Source: Streptomyces sp. NRRL S-455 (GTDB taxonomy: Bacteria > Actinomycetota > Actinomycetes > Streptomycetales > Streptomycetaceae). From it: DNA of 64,000 nt. The DNA lies in the NCBI RefSeq assembly GCF_000717875.1, contig NZ_JOCT01000021.1:62001-126000 (forward strand). Direction: 5' to 3'. A program made the translations under genes and the position numbers. This document shows positions 34,749 to 43,533 of the stretch, one piece after another. Below the pieces are notes generated by a model, which was not told where the DNA came from, searched no databases, and worked only from the letters and a program-made list of their open reading frames with translations. Every line of letters starts with the position of its first letter. Positions within the stretch are counted from its first letter, which is position 1.

Positions 34749-34903
34749 CTGCTCAGTTCCTCCGGTGTGTCCACCGTGATGGCCCGGTCGAGGCAGCGAG
34801 TGAGGATGTCCGGGTCCGGACACAGGTGGAGGGGGCGGAAGACCTCCTTGGGTACCGCTATGTCACGCACCTCCAAGAGCCGTAGGACCGCTGCGGCCCA
34901 CGC
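34748..34903 (-). pseudogene. Remnant: C-terminus of an Rpn-family nuclease-like protein
   Basis: About 52 codons (AWAAAVLRLLEVRDIAVPKEVFRPLHLCPDPDILTRCLDRAITVDTPEELSR) match the C-terminal helical tail of the Rpn family, the same tail seen in the intact gene at 35166-36071 (AILRFLEARGVSVPQEARDRIADCTDLDLLNRWLDR). It is joined directly to the PH-domain remnant, so two gene fragments were fused. Confidence 0.6.
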
Positions 34904-34908
34904 CGCCG

Positions 34909-35151
34909 TTATCCGGCGGTGTACCCCCGGACCCATTCCTCGTCCTCGTGTTCGTCATCGGGCCGCTTGTCCACCTGGGCCCGGATGCGGGCCATGTCCC
35001 GAAGAGAGAGGGAGCCCTGTTGTCGCAGTTTCTCCAGCCCGGAACGGAAATCGCCGACTACTCGCTCCGGCGGAATGCCCAGGCCCATGCATGTCAGGGT
35101 GAACCGGAGTAGGTCGTGTAGTTCCGGTGTGGTGTCCAGATCGTCGTTCAT
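34909..35151 (-). CDS. Small acidic helical protein
   Basis: An 80-aa protein from ATG 35151 (MNDDLDTTPELHDLLRFTLTCMGLGIPPERVVGDFRSGLEKLRQQGSLSLRDMARIRAQ...). It follows the Rpn-family gene by 14 bp and is probably co-transcribed, perhaps as an accessory. I recognise no family. Confidence 0.55.
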   Translation of the reverse strand: MNDDLDTTPELHDLLRFTLTCMGLGIPPERVVGDFRSGLEKLRQQGSLSLRDMARIRAQVDKRPDDEHEDEEWVRGYTAG

Positions 35152-35165
35152 GATCGCCCCGTGGG

Positions 35166-36071
35166 TCAGGTTTCGGCCCGGTCTTCGGCGGGCCCCGCGT
35201 CCTCGGCGAAGAGCTCGGCGACGCTCTCCACGTGGGGCGTCCGGTCCAGCCAGCGGTTGAGGAGGTCGAGGTCGGTGCAGTCGGCGATGCGGTCGCGGGC
35301 CTCCTGGGGGACGGAGACGCCCCGCGCTTCGAGGAAGCGGAGGATGGCCTTGGCTTCGCCCTTGGCTTCGCCCTCGAGGTAGGCCTTCTCCATCACTGTG
35401 CCACGGCCGGGGAAGTAGTTGACGAACGTCACGATGTCCCTCCATTTGTCTCCGGCGGGGGTGTCCCCCAACGCCGAGTCGAGAAACTGAAAGAAGTAGC
35501 TGGCGGCGTTCCAGTCCATCCCTGCGAGGGCACGGCCCAGTGCGTCCAGTATGGCGTCGATGTGGGGGCTGTTGGCGTGAGCCAGAGCTGAGAACACGGC
35601 CATCGCCGGCTTCTCCGCCGCGGTTCTCGGATCGGTGATCACCGGGAGGTCGTCCGGTCCGACGACCAAGGGGTACGTCATCTGGGCGGTCCAGCCACGC
35701 GTGCCACAGGAGAAGGGGCCGGTCGCCCACTTGGTCGTGGCCCGGTCGCGGCAGACGACGAGCAGGAGAACTGGCAGGCCGTACTTCGCCTGGAGGTAGG
35801 AGATGTAGTAGGGCCAGCTCGATTCCTTCTTGGTGTCCCTTCTCTCCTGCGCCTCGACGGCGAGGAGGAAGTCCTCCCCGTCGGACGGGCCGATACGCAG
35901 CACCGTGTCGATGTGGCGCACCAGAGGTCTGGCTTCCGTCACGTCGGTGCCGATCGCGTAGACGGCCGCCTTCTCGGGGAACGCGATGCCCAGCACCCCG
36001 AAGACCGGGGAAAGGATCTCAGGCCGCTCCTGGAAGATCCGGTGCATGCCTTCATGGGCTGATGTGACCAT
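35166..36071 (-). CDS. Rpn-family PD-(D/E)XK nuclease-like protein
   Basis: A 301-aa protein from ATG 36071. The N-terminal half is the recombination-promoting nuclease type: HEGMHRIFQERPEILSPVFGVLGI, DTVLRIGPSDGEDFLLAVEAQERRDTKKESSWPYYISYLQAKYGLPVLLLVVCRD, where D, E-A-Q and K form the nuclease core. The C-terminal half is helical with the tail AYLEGEAKGEAKAILRFLEARGVSVP. Such proteins are common in multiple Streptomyces copies. No ribosome site is seen; TACATA 5 nt before the ATG suggests a leaderless transcript. Confidence 0.8.
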   Translation of the reverse strand: MVTSAHEGMHRIFQERPEILSPVFGVLGIAFPEKAAVYAIGTDVTEARPLVRHIDTVLRIGPSDGEDFLLAVEAQERRDTKKESSWPYYISYLQAKYGLPVLLLVVCRDRATTKWATGPFSCGTRGWTAQMTYPLVVGPDDLPVITDPRTAAEKPAMAVFSALAHANSPHIDAILDALGRALAGMDWNAASYFFQFLDSALGDTPAGDKWRDIVTFVNYFPGRGTVMEKAYLEGEAKGEAKAILRFLEARGVSVPQEARDRIADCTDLDLLNRWLDRTPHVESVAELFAEDAGPAEDRAET

Positions 36072-36151
36072 GTGGCTATGTAAGAGAGCAGAAGGCCGTA
36101 CTCTCCGGCGGACGGGAAGGCGTTCACTCTTTCGAGGACGGAAGAAACGTT

Positions 36152-36189
36152 CGCGCCCTGCCCCCGGTGAGAATCGGGGGCAGGGCGCG
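36152..36189 (-). terminator. Terminator of metG
   Basis: A perfect 15-bp stem (36152-36166 with 36175-36189) has an 8-nt loop, just downstream of the metG stop. Confidence 0.85.
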
Positions 36190-36208
36190 TTGCCGTACGG
36201 GTCGAGGG

Positions 36209-37825
36209 TTACGCGGTCGGCTTCTCCTCCAGGCGTGGGAAGAGGACCGCGCCCTTGGTGACCGTCGTGCCGGCGGGGAGCCTGCCCCACTCGCCGGCCT
36301 CGCCGATCTTCTGGTCGGCGAGGGCGCCGAGGGAGTCCCCCGCGCCGAGGGAGTCCCAGAGCTTCTGGGACGTCTCCGGCATGACCGGGTTGAGGAGAAC
36401 CGCGACCGCGCGGAGGGACTCGGCGGCCGTGTAGAGGATGGTGGCCAGGCGGGCCTTGCCCTCTTCGGACGTGTCCTTGGCCACCTTCCACGGCTCCTGC
36501 TCCGTGATGTAGCCGTTGACCTGCTTCACGAAGTCGAAGATCGCCAGGATGCCGCCCTGGAAGTCCAGGTCGTCGCCGATCCGGCGGTCCGCCTCCGTGA
36601 CCGCCTTCGTCAGACCCTCGTGGATCGCCTTCTCGGCCTCGCCGTCGGCGGTGGACTGCGGGAGTTCGCCGCCGAAGTACTTGCCGACCATCGCGGCGAC
36701 GCGGGACGCCAGGTTGCCGTAGTCGTTCGCCAGCTCGCTGGTGTAGCGGGCGGAGAAGTCCTCCCAGGAGAAGGAGCCGTCCTGGCCGAAGGCGATCGCG
36801 CGGAGGAAGTACCAGCGGTACGCGTCCACGCCGAAGTGCGAGGTCAGGTCCTGCGGCTTGATGCCGGTCAGGTTCGACTTGGACATCTTCTCGCCGCCGA
36901 CCATCAGCCAGCCGTTGGCCGCGATCTTGCCGGGCAGGGGGAGACCCTGCGCCATCAGCATCGCCGGCCAGATCACCGCGTGGAAGCGGAGGATGTCCTT
37001 GCCGACCAGGTGGACGTCGGCCGGGAAGGTCTCCTCGAACTTGGCCTGGTTCTCGTTGTAGCCGACCGCCGTGGCGTAGTTCAGCAGCGCGTCGACCCAC
37101 ACGTAGATCACGTGCTTGTCGTCCCAGGGGACCGGGACGCCCCAGTCGAAGGTCGAGCGGGAGATGGAGAGGTCCTGCAGGCCCTGGCGTACGAAGTTCA
37201 CGACCTCGTTGCGCGCGGACTCGGGCTGGATGAAGCCGGGGTTGGCCTCGTAGTGGGCGAGGAGCTTCTCGCCGTACTCGCTCAGCTTGAAGAAGTAGTT
37301 CTCCTCGCTGAGGATCTCGACCGGCTTCTTGTGGATCGGGCACAGCTTCTGACCTGCGAAGTCGCCCTCGCCGTCGAGGAGCTCGCCCGGGAGCTTGTAC
37401 TCCTCGCAGCCGACGCAGTACGGGCCCTCGTAGCCGCCCTTGTAGATCTCGCCCTTGTCGTACAGGTCCTGGACGAACTCCTGGACGCGGTCCGTGTGCC
37501 GCTTCTGCGTGGTGCGGATGAAGTCGTCGTTCGCGATCTCCAGGTGCTCCCAGAGAGGCTTCCACGCTTCGGTGACGAGCTTGTCGGCCCACTGCTGCGG
37601 GCTGACGCCGTTCGCCTCCGCGGTGCGCATGATCTTCTGACCGTGCTCGTCCGTGCCGGTGAGGTACCACACCTTCTCGCCGCGCTGGCGGTGCCAGCGG
37701 GTGAGCACGTCGCCTGCGACGGTCGTGTAGGCGTGGCCCAGGTGAGGAGCGTCGTTTACGTAATAAATGGGGGTGGAGACGTAGTACGCCTTTCCACCCT
37801 GCTTCTCGGATCCAGTGGCCGCCAT
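36209..37825 (-). CDS. metG: Methionyl-tRNA synthetase
   Basis: A 538-aa class Ia synthetase. The HIGH-like APHLGHAY (residue ~25) and KMSKS (GGEKMSKSNL, ~310) signatures are intact. The zinc-knuckle region has CVGCEEYKLPGELLDGEGDFAGQKLCPIHKKPVE, where two His/Cys positions vary, as in the one-knuckle group. A C-terminal helical anticodon-binding domain follows; there is no C-terminal tRNA-binding EMAP domain. It is essential and stands alone. Confidence 0.97.
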   Translation of the reverse strand: MAATGSEKQGGKAYYVSTPIYYVNDAPHLGHAYTTVAGDVLTRWHRQRGEKVWYLTGTDEHGQKIMRTAEANGVSPQQWADKLVTEAWKPLWEHLEIANDDFIRTTQKRHTDRVQEFVQDLYDKGEIYKGGYEGPYCVGCEEYKLPGELLDGEGDFAGQKLCPIHKKPVEILSEENYFFKLSEYGEKLLAHYEANPGFIQPESARNEVVNFVRQGLQDLSISRSTFDWGVPVPWDDKHVIYVWVDALLNYATAVGYNENQAKFEETFPADVHLVGKDILRFHAVIWPAMLMAQGLPLPGKIAANGWLMVGGEKMSKSNLTGIKPQDLTSHFGVDAYRWYFLRAIAFGQDGSFSWEDFSARYTSELANDYGNLASRVAAMVGKYFGGELPQSTADGEAEKAIHEGLTKAVTEADRRIGDDLDFQGGILAIFDFVKQVNGYITEQEPWKVAKDTSEEGKARLATILYTAAESLRAVAVLLNPVMPETSQKLWDSLGAGDSLGALADQKIGEAGEWGRLPAGTTVTKGAVLFPRLEEKPTA

Positions 37826-37870
37826 GGTCGAAATCCTACTGGTCCGTCGGAGATCGACTCACATCCGTTT

Positions 37871-37909
37871 CGGGGGGTGGACGGCGCGTGGTGCGCTGTC
37901 CACCCCCCG
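37871..37909 (-). terminator. Terminator of the vWA gene
   Basis: A 12-bp stem CGGGGGGTGGAC/GTCCACCCCCCG (37871-37882 with 37898-37909), between the vWA stop and the metG start. Confidence 0.75.
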
Positions 37910-37934
37910 GGGCGACGCTGGTGGTGTTACGGGC

Positions 37935-39737
37935 TTACGGCCGCCAGTTCGCCAGTACGCCCTCGTAGAGCTCCTTGTCCGTGAACTCGCGGGGGGTTTC
38001 GCCGGCGAGGAAGTGGGACGTGTTGGGGGTCTTGAGCTTGCGGAGGTAGTCGAAGGCCTTGTTCTCCGGGTCGCCGAAGGCGACGAAGGAGAAGAAGACG
38101 GAGGGGTGGGTCCTGGCCGCGTCGGTGAGGGCCTGGGTGGCGGGGGTCTTGGCGTCGGGGGCGCCGTCGGTCTGGAAGATCACCAGGGCGGGGGTGCCGG
38201 TTGCTTCCTCGCTGTGGTGGGCGAGGACTGCTTCGACTGCTGCGTGGTAGCTGGTGCGGCCCATGCGTCCGAGGCCGGCGTGGAGATCGTCGATCTTGTT
38301 CTCGTGCTCGGTGAGGGTGATCTCGCCGGTGCCGTCCAGTTCGGTGGAGAAGAAGACGACCGGGACGGTGGCCTCGGGGTCGAGGTGGGCCGCGAGGGCG
38401 AGGGTCTGTTCGGCGAGGGCCTGGGCGGAGCCGTCCTTGTAGTACGGGCGCATGGAGGCGGAGCGGTCGAGGACGAGGTAGACCTTGGCGCGGGTGCCGG
38501 TGAGGTTGTGCTTCTTGAGGGCGGTGGCGGCGGCCTTGTACGCCGTGGCGAGGCCGGGGGCGTGCTTCTTGAGGGCGGTCAGGGGGAGGGCGGGTTCGGC
38601 CTCGCCTTCGGCTTCGGCCGTGTCGTTCCCGCCCGCACCACCCGTGCGGCTCTCGTTGTCGGGTGCGGGTGGCCCCTGGGGGGCCTGGGCACCGTCGGCG
38701 TCCGCGGCGGCGGGGGCCGGGGCAGCGACCTCCTCGTCCTTCGGCTCCGCCTTGGCCTTCGGCTTGCCTTCGGGCTTCGCTTCCCCATCGGCTTCAGGCT
38801 TCGCGTCGGCCGTCGGCGTGGGCTCGGGCGTTGCCTCTGCCTCGGGCTTCACGTCGGGCGTCGGCTCGGGCTCGGGCTCGGGCTTCGCGTCGGGTGTCGG
38901 CTCAGGCTTGGGCGCTTCTTCGGCGGCGGGCTCCGCGTCGGGCGTCGTCTCGCCCTCAGTCTTCACGTCGGCCGTCGGCGTGGGCTCGGGCGTCGTCTCT
39001 GCCTCGGGCTTCACGTCGGGCGTCGGCTCGGACTCCGGCTTCGTCGCCTCCGGCGCCTGCTGCTGCGCCGGCGTCGGCTGGGGCTCGGTTTCCGCGGGTG
39101 CCTCGGGCTCGGCGGTGGGCTGCGCCTCCGTCTTGGAGGTGGGCTCGGGCTGCGGCGTCTCGGTCTCCGGGCCGGCTTCAGGCGCCGACGGCTCCTCGGC
39201 AACCTCCGGCTTCTCCGTCTTTGGCTCCGGCTCCTCGGCCACGGGGCTCTCGGTGGTGGCTTCCGGCTTCTCCGCGGCCTTCGGCGCCTCCGCAGCCTTC
39301 GGCTCCTCGGCAACCTCCGGCTTTTCCTCAGCCGCTGCCTTCTCCTCGACCTCCGGCTTCTCCTCAGTCGCCGGCTTCTCCTCGACCTCCGGCTTCTCCT
39401 CAGTCGCCGGCTTCTCCTCAGCCGTCGGCTGCTCCCCAGCCGGCTCGCCCTCCGTCGACCGGGTCGGCCCCGGGACCGTGACCTTGTCGAAGGCCGCCGA
39501 CACGAGGTCGTGTTCGTCGCGGGGCTCGGGGACGCTCGCCGTCGGAGTCGGTTCCGGTTCCGGGGAGGGGGACGGGACCTTCGGGGGCGCGGAGGGCGTC
39601 GAGGGCGCCGACTGTGCCGCCGGTGCTTCCTGGGAGGTCGTTTCCGCCGCCGTGGTCTGCGCCGCACCCTCCGCCTCGGCGGTTTGTGACTTGCGGGACC
39701 GTCCGAACGCGTTCCGCAACCGAGTGAGAATGCCCAT
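37935..39737 (-). CDS. vWA-domain protein (TerF-like) with a long Pro/Glu/Ala-rich region
   Basis: A 600-aa protein from ATG 39737. A basic amphipathic N-terminus (MGILTRLRNAFGRSRKS) is followed by ~350 residues of low complexity with repeats such as EEKPATEEKPEVEEK and PEPTPTADVKPE, likely disordered. The C-terminal ~220 residues form a von Willebrand A domain with a complete MIDAS (LVLDRSASM, the T site, and FQTDGAPD), most like tellurium-resistance TerF-type vWA proteins that follow LTALKKHAPGLATAYKAAATALKKHNL. It lacks a signal peptide and probably acts as a cytosolic metal-dependent scaffold. Confidence 0.85.
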   Translation of the reverse strand: MGILTRLRNAFGRSRKSQTAEAEGAAQTTAAETTSQEAPAAQSAPSTPSAPPKVPSPSPEPEPTPTASVPEPRDEHDLVSAAFDKVTVPGPTRSTEGEPAGEQPTAEEKPATEEKPEVEEKPATEEKPEVEEKAAAEEKPEVAEEPKAAEAPKAAEKPEATTESPVAEEPEPKTEKPEVAEEPSAPEAGPETETPQPEPTSKTEAQPTAEPEAPAETEPQPTPAQQQAPEATKPESEPTPDVKPEAETTPEPTPTADVKTEGETTPDAEPAAEEAPKPEPTPDAKPEPEPEPTPDVKPEAEATPEPTPTADAKPEADGEAKPEGKPKAKAEPKDEEVAAPAPAAADADGAQAPQGPPAPDNESRTGGAGGNDTAEAEGEAEPALPLTALKKHAPGLATAYKAAATALKKHNLTGTRAKVYLVLDRSASMRPYYKDGSAQALAEQTLALAAHLDPEATVPVVFFSTELDGTGEITLTEHENKIDDLHAGLGRMGRTSYHAAVEAVLAHHSEEATGTPALVIFQTDGAPDAKTPATQALTDAARTHPSVFFSFVAFGDPENKAFDYLRKLKTPNTSHFLAGETPREFTDKELYEGVLANWRP

Positions 39738-40014
39738 GTGCGCGCAACCCTTCGCGTGAGTTGAAGCCGTCAATCCCTGGCCAGGACGGACACGTAAGGT
39801 TAGCGGCCCGCCTGGGTGATCTTGGGCAGGGGCGGATGTGGGTGGCCCGGGCTGTCAAGGGGGACATCCGGCCTGCGCGGGTGTCGCCCTGCTGAACGGC
39901 GGCAACACCCGGACGGCTGCTGGGGGTTCACTCGTTGTTCACCAGGGCGCCCGGCTCTCGCGCATATGTGCCCCTACGGTCACGCTGACACCAAGGGCAT
40001 CCAAGGAGAGCAAA

Positions 40015-42096
40015 GTGCGCAAGCTGCTGCCGTTGATCGGAACGCCGTCCGGTTCGCACCCCGGCGGCCGGTCCGCCATGACCTGTCGTTTCCGGTGTGG
40101 AGACGCCTGCTTCCACGAGGTGCCCAACACCAGCTCCAACGAGTACGTCGGTGACGTGATCGCCGGTGCGCTCAGCCGCCGGTCGATGATGCGCGCCGCG
40201 GCCGTGGTGACCGTGGCCGCCGCCGGGGCGGGGGCCGTCGGGGTCGGGCAGGCGCCGTCCGCGGACGCCGCCCCGGCCGGTGGTGCCGCCGCCGAGGCCG
40301 CCGGCCGTAAGCGCACGGGCGCTCGCGGGCTGCGCTTCGCGCCCGTCGCGCCCAACACCGCGGACGCGGTGACCGTGCCGGACGGGTACCGGCAGAACGT
40401 CGTCATCCGCTGGGGCGAGCCCATCCTGCGCGGGGCGCCGGCCTTCGACCCGGAGAAGCAGACCGCCAAGGCGCAGGCCGGGCAGTTCGGGTACAACTGT
40501 GACTTTCTCGCGCTGCTGCCGTTGCCGGGGGAGCGCGGACGGCAGCTGCTCGTCGCCAATCACGAATACACCGACGAGATCCTGATGTTCCGCGGGTACG
40601 ACCCCGCGAACCCGACCCGTGAGCAGGTCGAGATCGCCTGGGCCGCGCACGGCCTGTCCGCCGTCGTCGTGGAGGGGGACGGGAAGAGCGGGAAGCTCAC
40701 CGCCGTTCCGCGGCATCGGCTCAACCGGCGCGTCACCGCCACCACCGAGTTCCGGCTGACGGGGCCGGTCGCGGGGTCCGACCTCGTCAGGACCTCCGCC
40801 GACCCGACCGGCACCAAGGTGCTCGGCACCCTCAACAACTGCTCGGGCGGTGTCACGCCGTGGGGTACGACCCTGCACGGCGAGGAGAACTTCAACCAGT
40901 ACTTCGCCAACAGCAGCCGGGCGACGGACAAGCGGTACGGGATCGGGACCGGGGCCAGCGAGCGGAAGTGGGAGCGGTTCGACAAGCGGTTCGACGTCGC
41001 CCGGGAGCCGAACGAGGTGCACCGGTTCGGGTACGTCGTGGAGTTCGACCCGTACGACCCGGACTCGACACCGCGCAAGCACACGGCCCTCGGGCGGTTC
41101 AAGCACGAGGCCGCGAACATCCGGCTCACCTCGGACGGCCGCCCCGTCGTGTACACCGGTGACGACGAGCGTTTCGACTACTTCTACAAGTTCGTCAGCA
41201 GCAAGCGGATGAAGCACGGCACCTCCCGGGCCGTCCGCGAGCACAATCTCTCGCTGCTCGACGAGGGCACGCTGTACGTCGCCAAGGTCACCGGTGACTC
41301 CCCGGCGATCGAGATCGACGGCACGGGCAAGCTGCCGGCCGACGGCGAGTTCGACGGCAGCGGTGAGTGGATCCCGCTGGCCACCGCGACCGCGAAGGGC
41401 GCCGTCTCGCACGTGGACGGGATGACGGCCGAGGAGGTGTTCGTCTTCACCCGGCTCGCCGGTGACAAGGTGGGCGCGACCAAGATGGACCGGCCCGAGG
41501 ACATCGAGCCGAACCCGGTGACCGGCAAGGTGTACGTCGCCCTCACCAACAACACCAACCGGGGTGTCGGCTCCAACGCCAAGGCGGACGAGGCCAACCC
41601 GCGCAACGCCAACAAGCACGGGCACGTACTGGAGCTGACCGAGCGGTGGAACCGGCCCGAGAGCACGAAGTTCGCCTGGTCGTTGTTCCTCGTGGCGGGT
41701 GACCCGGAGGACCCGGCGACCTACTTCGCAGGCTTCCCGAAGGACGGGGTCAGCCCCATCTCCTGCCCGGACAACGTCGCCTTCGACCCGTACGGCAACC
41801 TGTGGATCTCCACCGACGGCGCCCAGCTCGGTTCGCACGACGGTCTGTTCGGGGTGGCCACCCGGGGTGAGCGGCGCGGTGAGCTGAAGCAGTTCCTGAC
41901 CGTGCCGAAGGGTGCCGAGACCTGCGGTCCGATCATCCAGGAGCGGCGCGTCCTCGTCGCCGTGCAGCATCCGGGCGAGATCGACGGCGCATCCGTGGAG
42001 AAGCCGGCCAGCACCTGGCCGGACGGGCCCGGGACGTACGTCCGGCCCGCGGTCGTGGCCGTGTGGCGGGCCGACGGGTGCGACATCGGCGTTTGA
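40015..42096 (+). CDS. PhoX-family (DUF839) alkaline phosphatase, Tat-exported
   Basis: A 693-aa protein from GTG 40015 (AAGGAGAG upstream). It keeps the PhoX-type extended N-terminus FRCGDACFHEVPNTS before an internal twin-arginine signal (LSRRSMMRAAAVVTVAAAG). The catalytic body contains NHEYTDEILMF, LNNCSGGVTPWGTTLHGEENFNQYF, RPEDIEPNPVTGKVYVALTNNT and CPDNVAFDPYGNLWISTDG, the Ca/Fe-binding beta-propeller strands of DUF839. It hydrolyses phosphate esters outside the cell. No Pho box was recognised in 39738-40014. A T-rich terminator follows. Confidence 0.92.
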   Translation: MRKLLPLIGTPSGSHPGGRSAMTCRFRCGDACFHEVPNTSSNEYVGDVIAGALSRRSMMRAAAVVTVAAAGAGAVGVGQAPSADAAPAGGAAAEAAGRKRTGARGLRFAPVAPNTADAVTVPDGYRQNVVIRWGEPILRGAPAFDPEKQTAKAQAGQFGYNCDFLALLPLPGERGRQLLVANHEYTDEILMFRGYDPANPTREQVEIAWAAHGLSAVVVEGDGKSGKLTAVPRHRLNRRVTATTEFRLTGPVAGSDLVRTSADPTGTKVLGTLNNCSGGVTPWGTTLHGEENFNQYFANSSRATDKRYGIGTGASERKWERFDKRFDVAREPNEVHRFGYVVEFDPYDPDSTPRKHTALGRFKHEAANIRLTSDGRPVVYTGDDERFDYFYKFVSSKRMKHGTSRAVREHNLSLLDEGTLYVAKVTGDSPAIEIDGTGKLPADGEFDGSGEWIPLATATAKGAVSHVDGMTAEEVFVFTRLAGDKVGATKMDRPEDIEPNPVTGKVYVALTNNTNRGVGSNAKADEANPRNANKHGHVLELTERWNRPESTKFAWSLFLVAGDPEDPATYFAGFPKDGVSPISCPDNVAFDPYGNLWISTDGAQLGSHDGLFGVATRGERRGELKQFLTVPKGAETCGPIIQERRVLVAVQHPGEIDGASVEKPASTWPDGPGTYVRPAVVAVWRADGCDIGV

Positions 42097-42114
42097 TCGG
42101 AAGAGAAGAGAGTG

Positions 42115-42142
42115 AAGGGGGGCGTCCGTCGGCGCCCCCCTT
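42115..42142 (+). terminator. Terminator of the PhoX gene
   Basis: A 10-bp stem AAGGGGGGCG/CGCCCCCCTT (42115-42124 with 42133-42142) has an 8-nt loop and is followed by TTCC. Confidence 0.8.
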
Positions 42143-42228
42143 TTCCTCACCCTGGAAGCCGGTCTCTTCGGGCATACCGAGTTGGCCCGGCGCAGGGCAC
42201 TGTCCCTGGCTCGACGATCTGGCGTGGT

Positions 42229-43470
42229 TCACGCGGACACTGGCGGCCTTTCTTGGCTGACGGCGTCGAGCAGCAGTTTCGCGGCCACCGTCGCCCCGTC
42301 GGTGCGGAACGTGTCGGCCACGGCGGTCGCTCGTGCGCGGGTCTCGGGGGTCAGGGCCGTCTTGAGCGCGGCCGACAGGGACTCGACGGTTGGAGCCGGA
42401 CCGTCGTGTGCCGCGCCGATGCCCAGGTCAGCGACCCGGCTGGCGAAATATGGCTGGTCCGCCCCCTGGGGTACCACCACCTGAGGCGCGCCGGCCCGGG
42501 TGGCCGTCGTCGTGGTGCCCGCGCCGCCGTGGTGCACGACGGCGGCCGCCCGGCGGAACAGTGCCTGATGGTTGACCTCGCCGACGACGAAGCAGTCGTC
42601 CTGGTCGTCGATCAGGGCCAGGTCGGCCCAGCCGCGGGAGACGACTGCGCGGCGGCTCTGCGCGCGGATCGCTTCGATGGCCACCCGAGCGACGTCCTCC
42701 GGATCGCGCAGGGGAATGCTGCCGAAGCCCACGTACACCGGTGGTGTGCCGGCGTCCAGGAACGCCACCAACTCGGCGGGGAGCGGGCGTTCGTCCGGCA
42801 GGATCCACGCGCCGGTCTGCACCACGCCGAGTTCCGCCGGCTGCAGCCACGGGGCCAGGACCGGGTCCGTGGCCAGCCACGGGTGGTCGGTGAAGACATG
42901 GTCGCGGACGTTGTCCACCGGCGGCAGGTCAATCGACGCCCGGTGGGTGTTGATCGCTTCGCCGAACACCGCCTGCGCGTCCTGGGCGTCCCGCTCCCAC
43001 AGCACTCGATTGTCGGTCACATCCGAGGGGAGCGGCCGACCCGGCCGCGGCATCGGCGGGTGGTGCGGCGACGGCAGGCTGACCGGCTGGTAGCTCGCGT
43101 ACACGTATCGGATGCCCAGTTTCTCGGCGACCGACTTCACGCCGGCCACGGCCGGCACGAGGCCGGACGCCACCAGCACATCACACCCCTCGGCTGCCAC
43201 GGTGACCTTGTCATAAAACGCGGCGACCAACTCGGCCGCGCGCCGGGGCACTCCTGCCGCCGACGGCGGCGTCTTCCCGGTCACCAACTGGCGCACCGAC
43301 TGGCCAGTCGGCACCATCTCCACACCGGCCCCGGCCAGCCGCTTCGCGAACTCCTCGTCCGGCGGCGCGCACACCCGCACCTCCGCGCCGAGTTCCCGTA
43401 ACCGCACCGCGAGTCCCACCAGCGGTTCGATGCCCCCGCGCGAGTCATACCCCGACAACAGCACACGCAT
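42229..43470 (-). CDS. GT1-family glycosyltransferase (antibiotic/macrolide type)
   Basis: A 413-aa two-domain GT-B enzyme. The N-terminus MRVLLSGYDSRGGIEPLVGLAVRLRELGAEVRVCAPP and the C-terminal donor-binding motif VVHHGGAGTTTTATRAGAPQVVVPQGADQPYFASRVADLG are typical of UDP/TDP-sugar glycosyltransferases of natural products, also found as drug-inactivating enzymes. It stands alone, with no sugar-biosynthesis genes nearby, so a resistance or detoxifying role is more likely than biosynthesis. This is an inference. Confidence 0.88.
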   Translation of the reverse strand: MRVLLSGYDSRGGIEPLVGLAVRLRELGAEVRVCAPPDEEFAKRLAGAGVEMVPTGQSVRQLVTGKTPPSAAGVPRRAAELVAAFYDKVTVAAEGCDVLVASGLVPAVAGVKSVAEKLGIRYVYASYQPVSLPSPHHPPMPRPGRPLPSDVTDNRVLWERDAQDAQAVFGEAINTHRASIDLPPVDNVRDHVFTDHPWLATDPVLAPWLQPAELGVVQTGAWILPDERPLPAELVAFLDAGTPPVYVGFGSIPLRDPEDVARVAIEAIRAQSRRAVVSRGWADLALIDDQDDCFVVGEVNHQALFRRAAAVVHHGGAGTTTTATRAGAPQVVVPQGADQPYFASRVADLGIGAAHDGPAPTVESLSAALKTALTPETRARATAVADTFRTDGATVAAKLLLDAVSQERPPVSA

Positions 43471-43533
43471 TTCGTGACTCCCATTTCCGCAGGTTCGGGC
43501 CGCGGTCGACGATTCTGTGGCACGACCCGCCCG

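Noticed and set aside
37815..39689. 624-codon plus-strand frame opposite the vWA gene, Leu/Arg/Gly-rich
   Set aside because: It is the mirror of the repetitive Pro/Glu-rich vWA gene; no ribosome site or family, and the repeats explain the length.
39774..40014. Pho box upstream of the PhoX phosphatase
   Set aside because: No pair of GTTCACC-like direct repeats with the proper spacing could be seen.
42229..43470. Start of an antibiotic biosynthetic cluster around the glycosyltransferase
   Set aside because: Neighbours are unrelated core genes; no sugar, PKS or NRPS genes are present.
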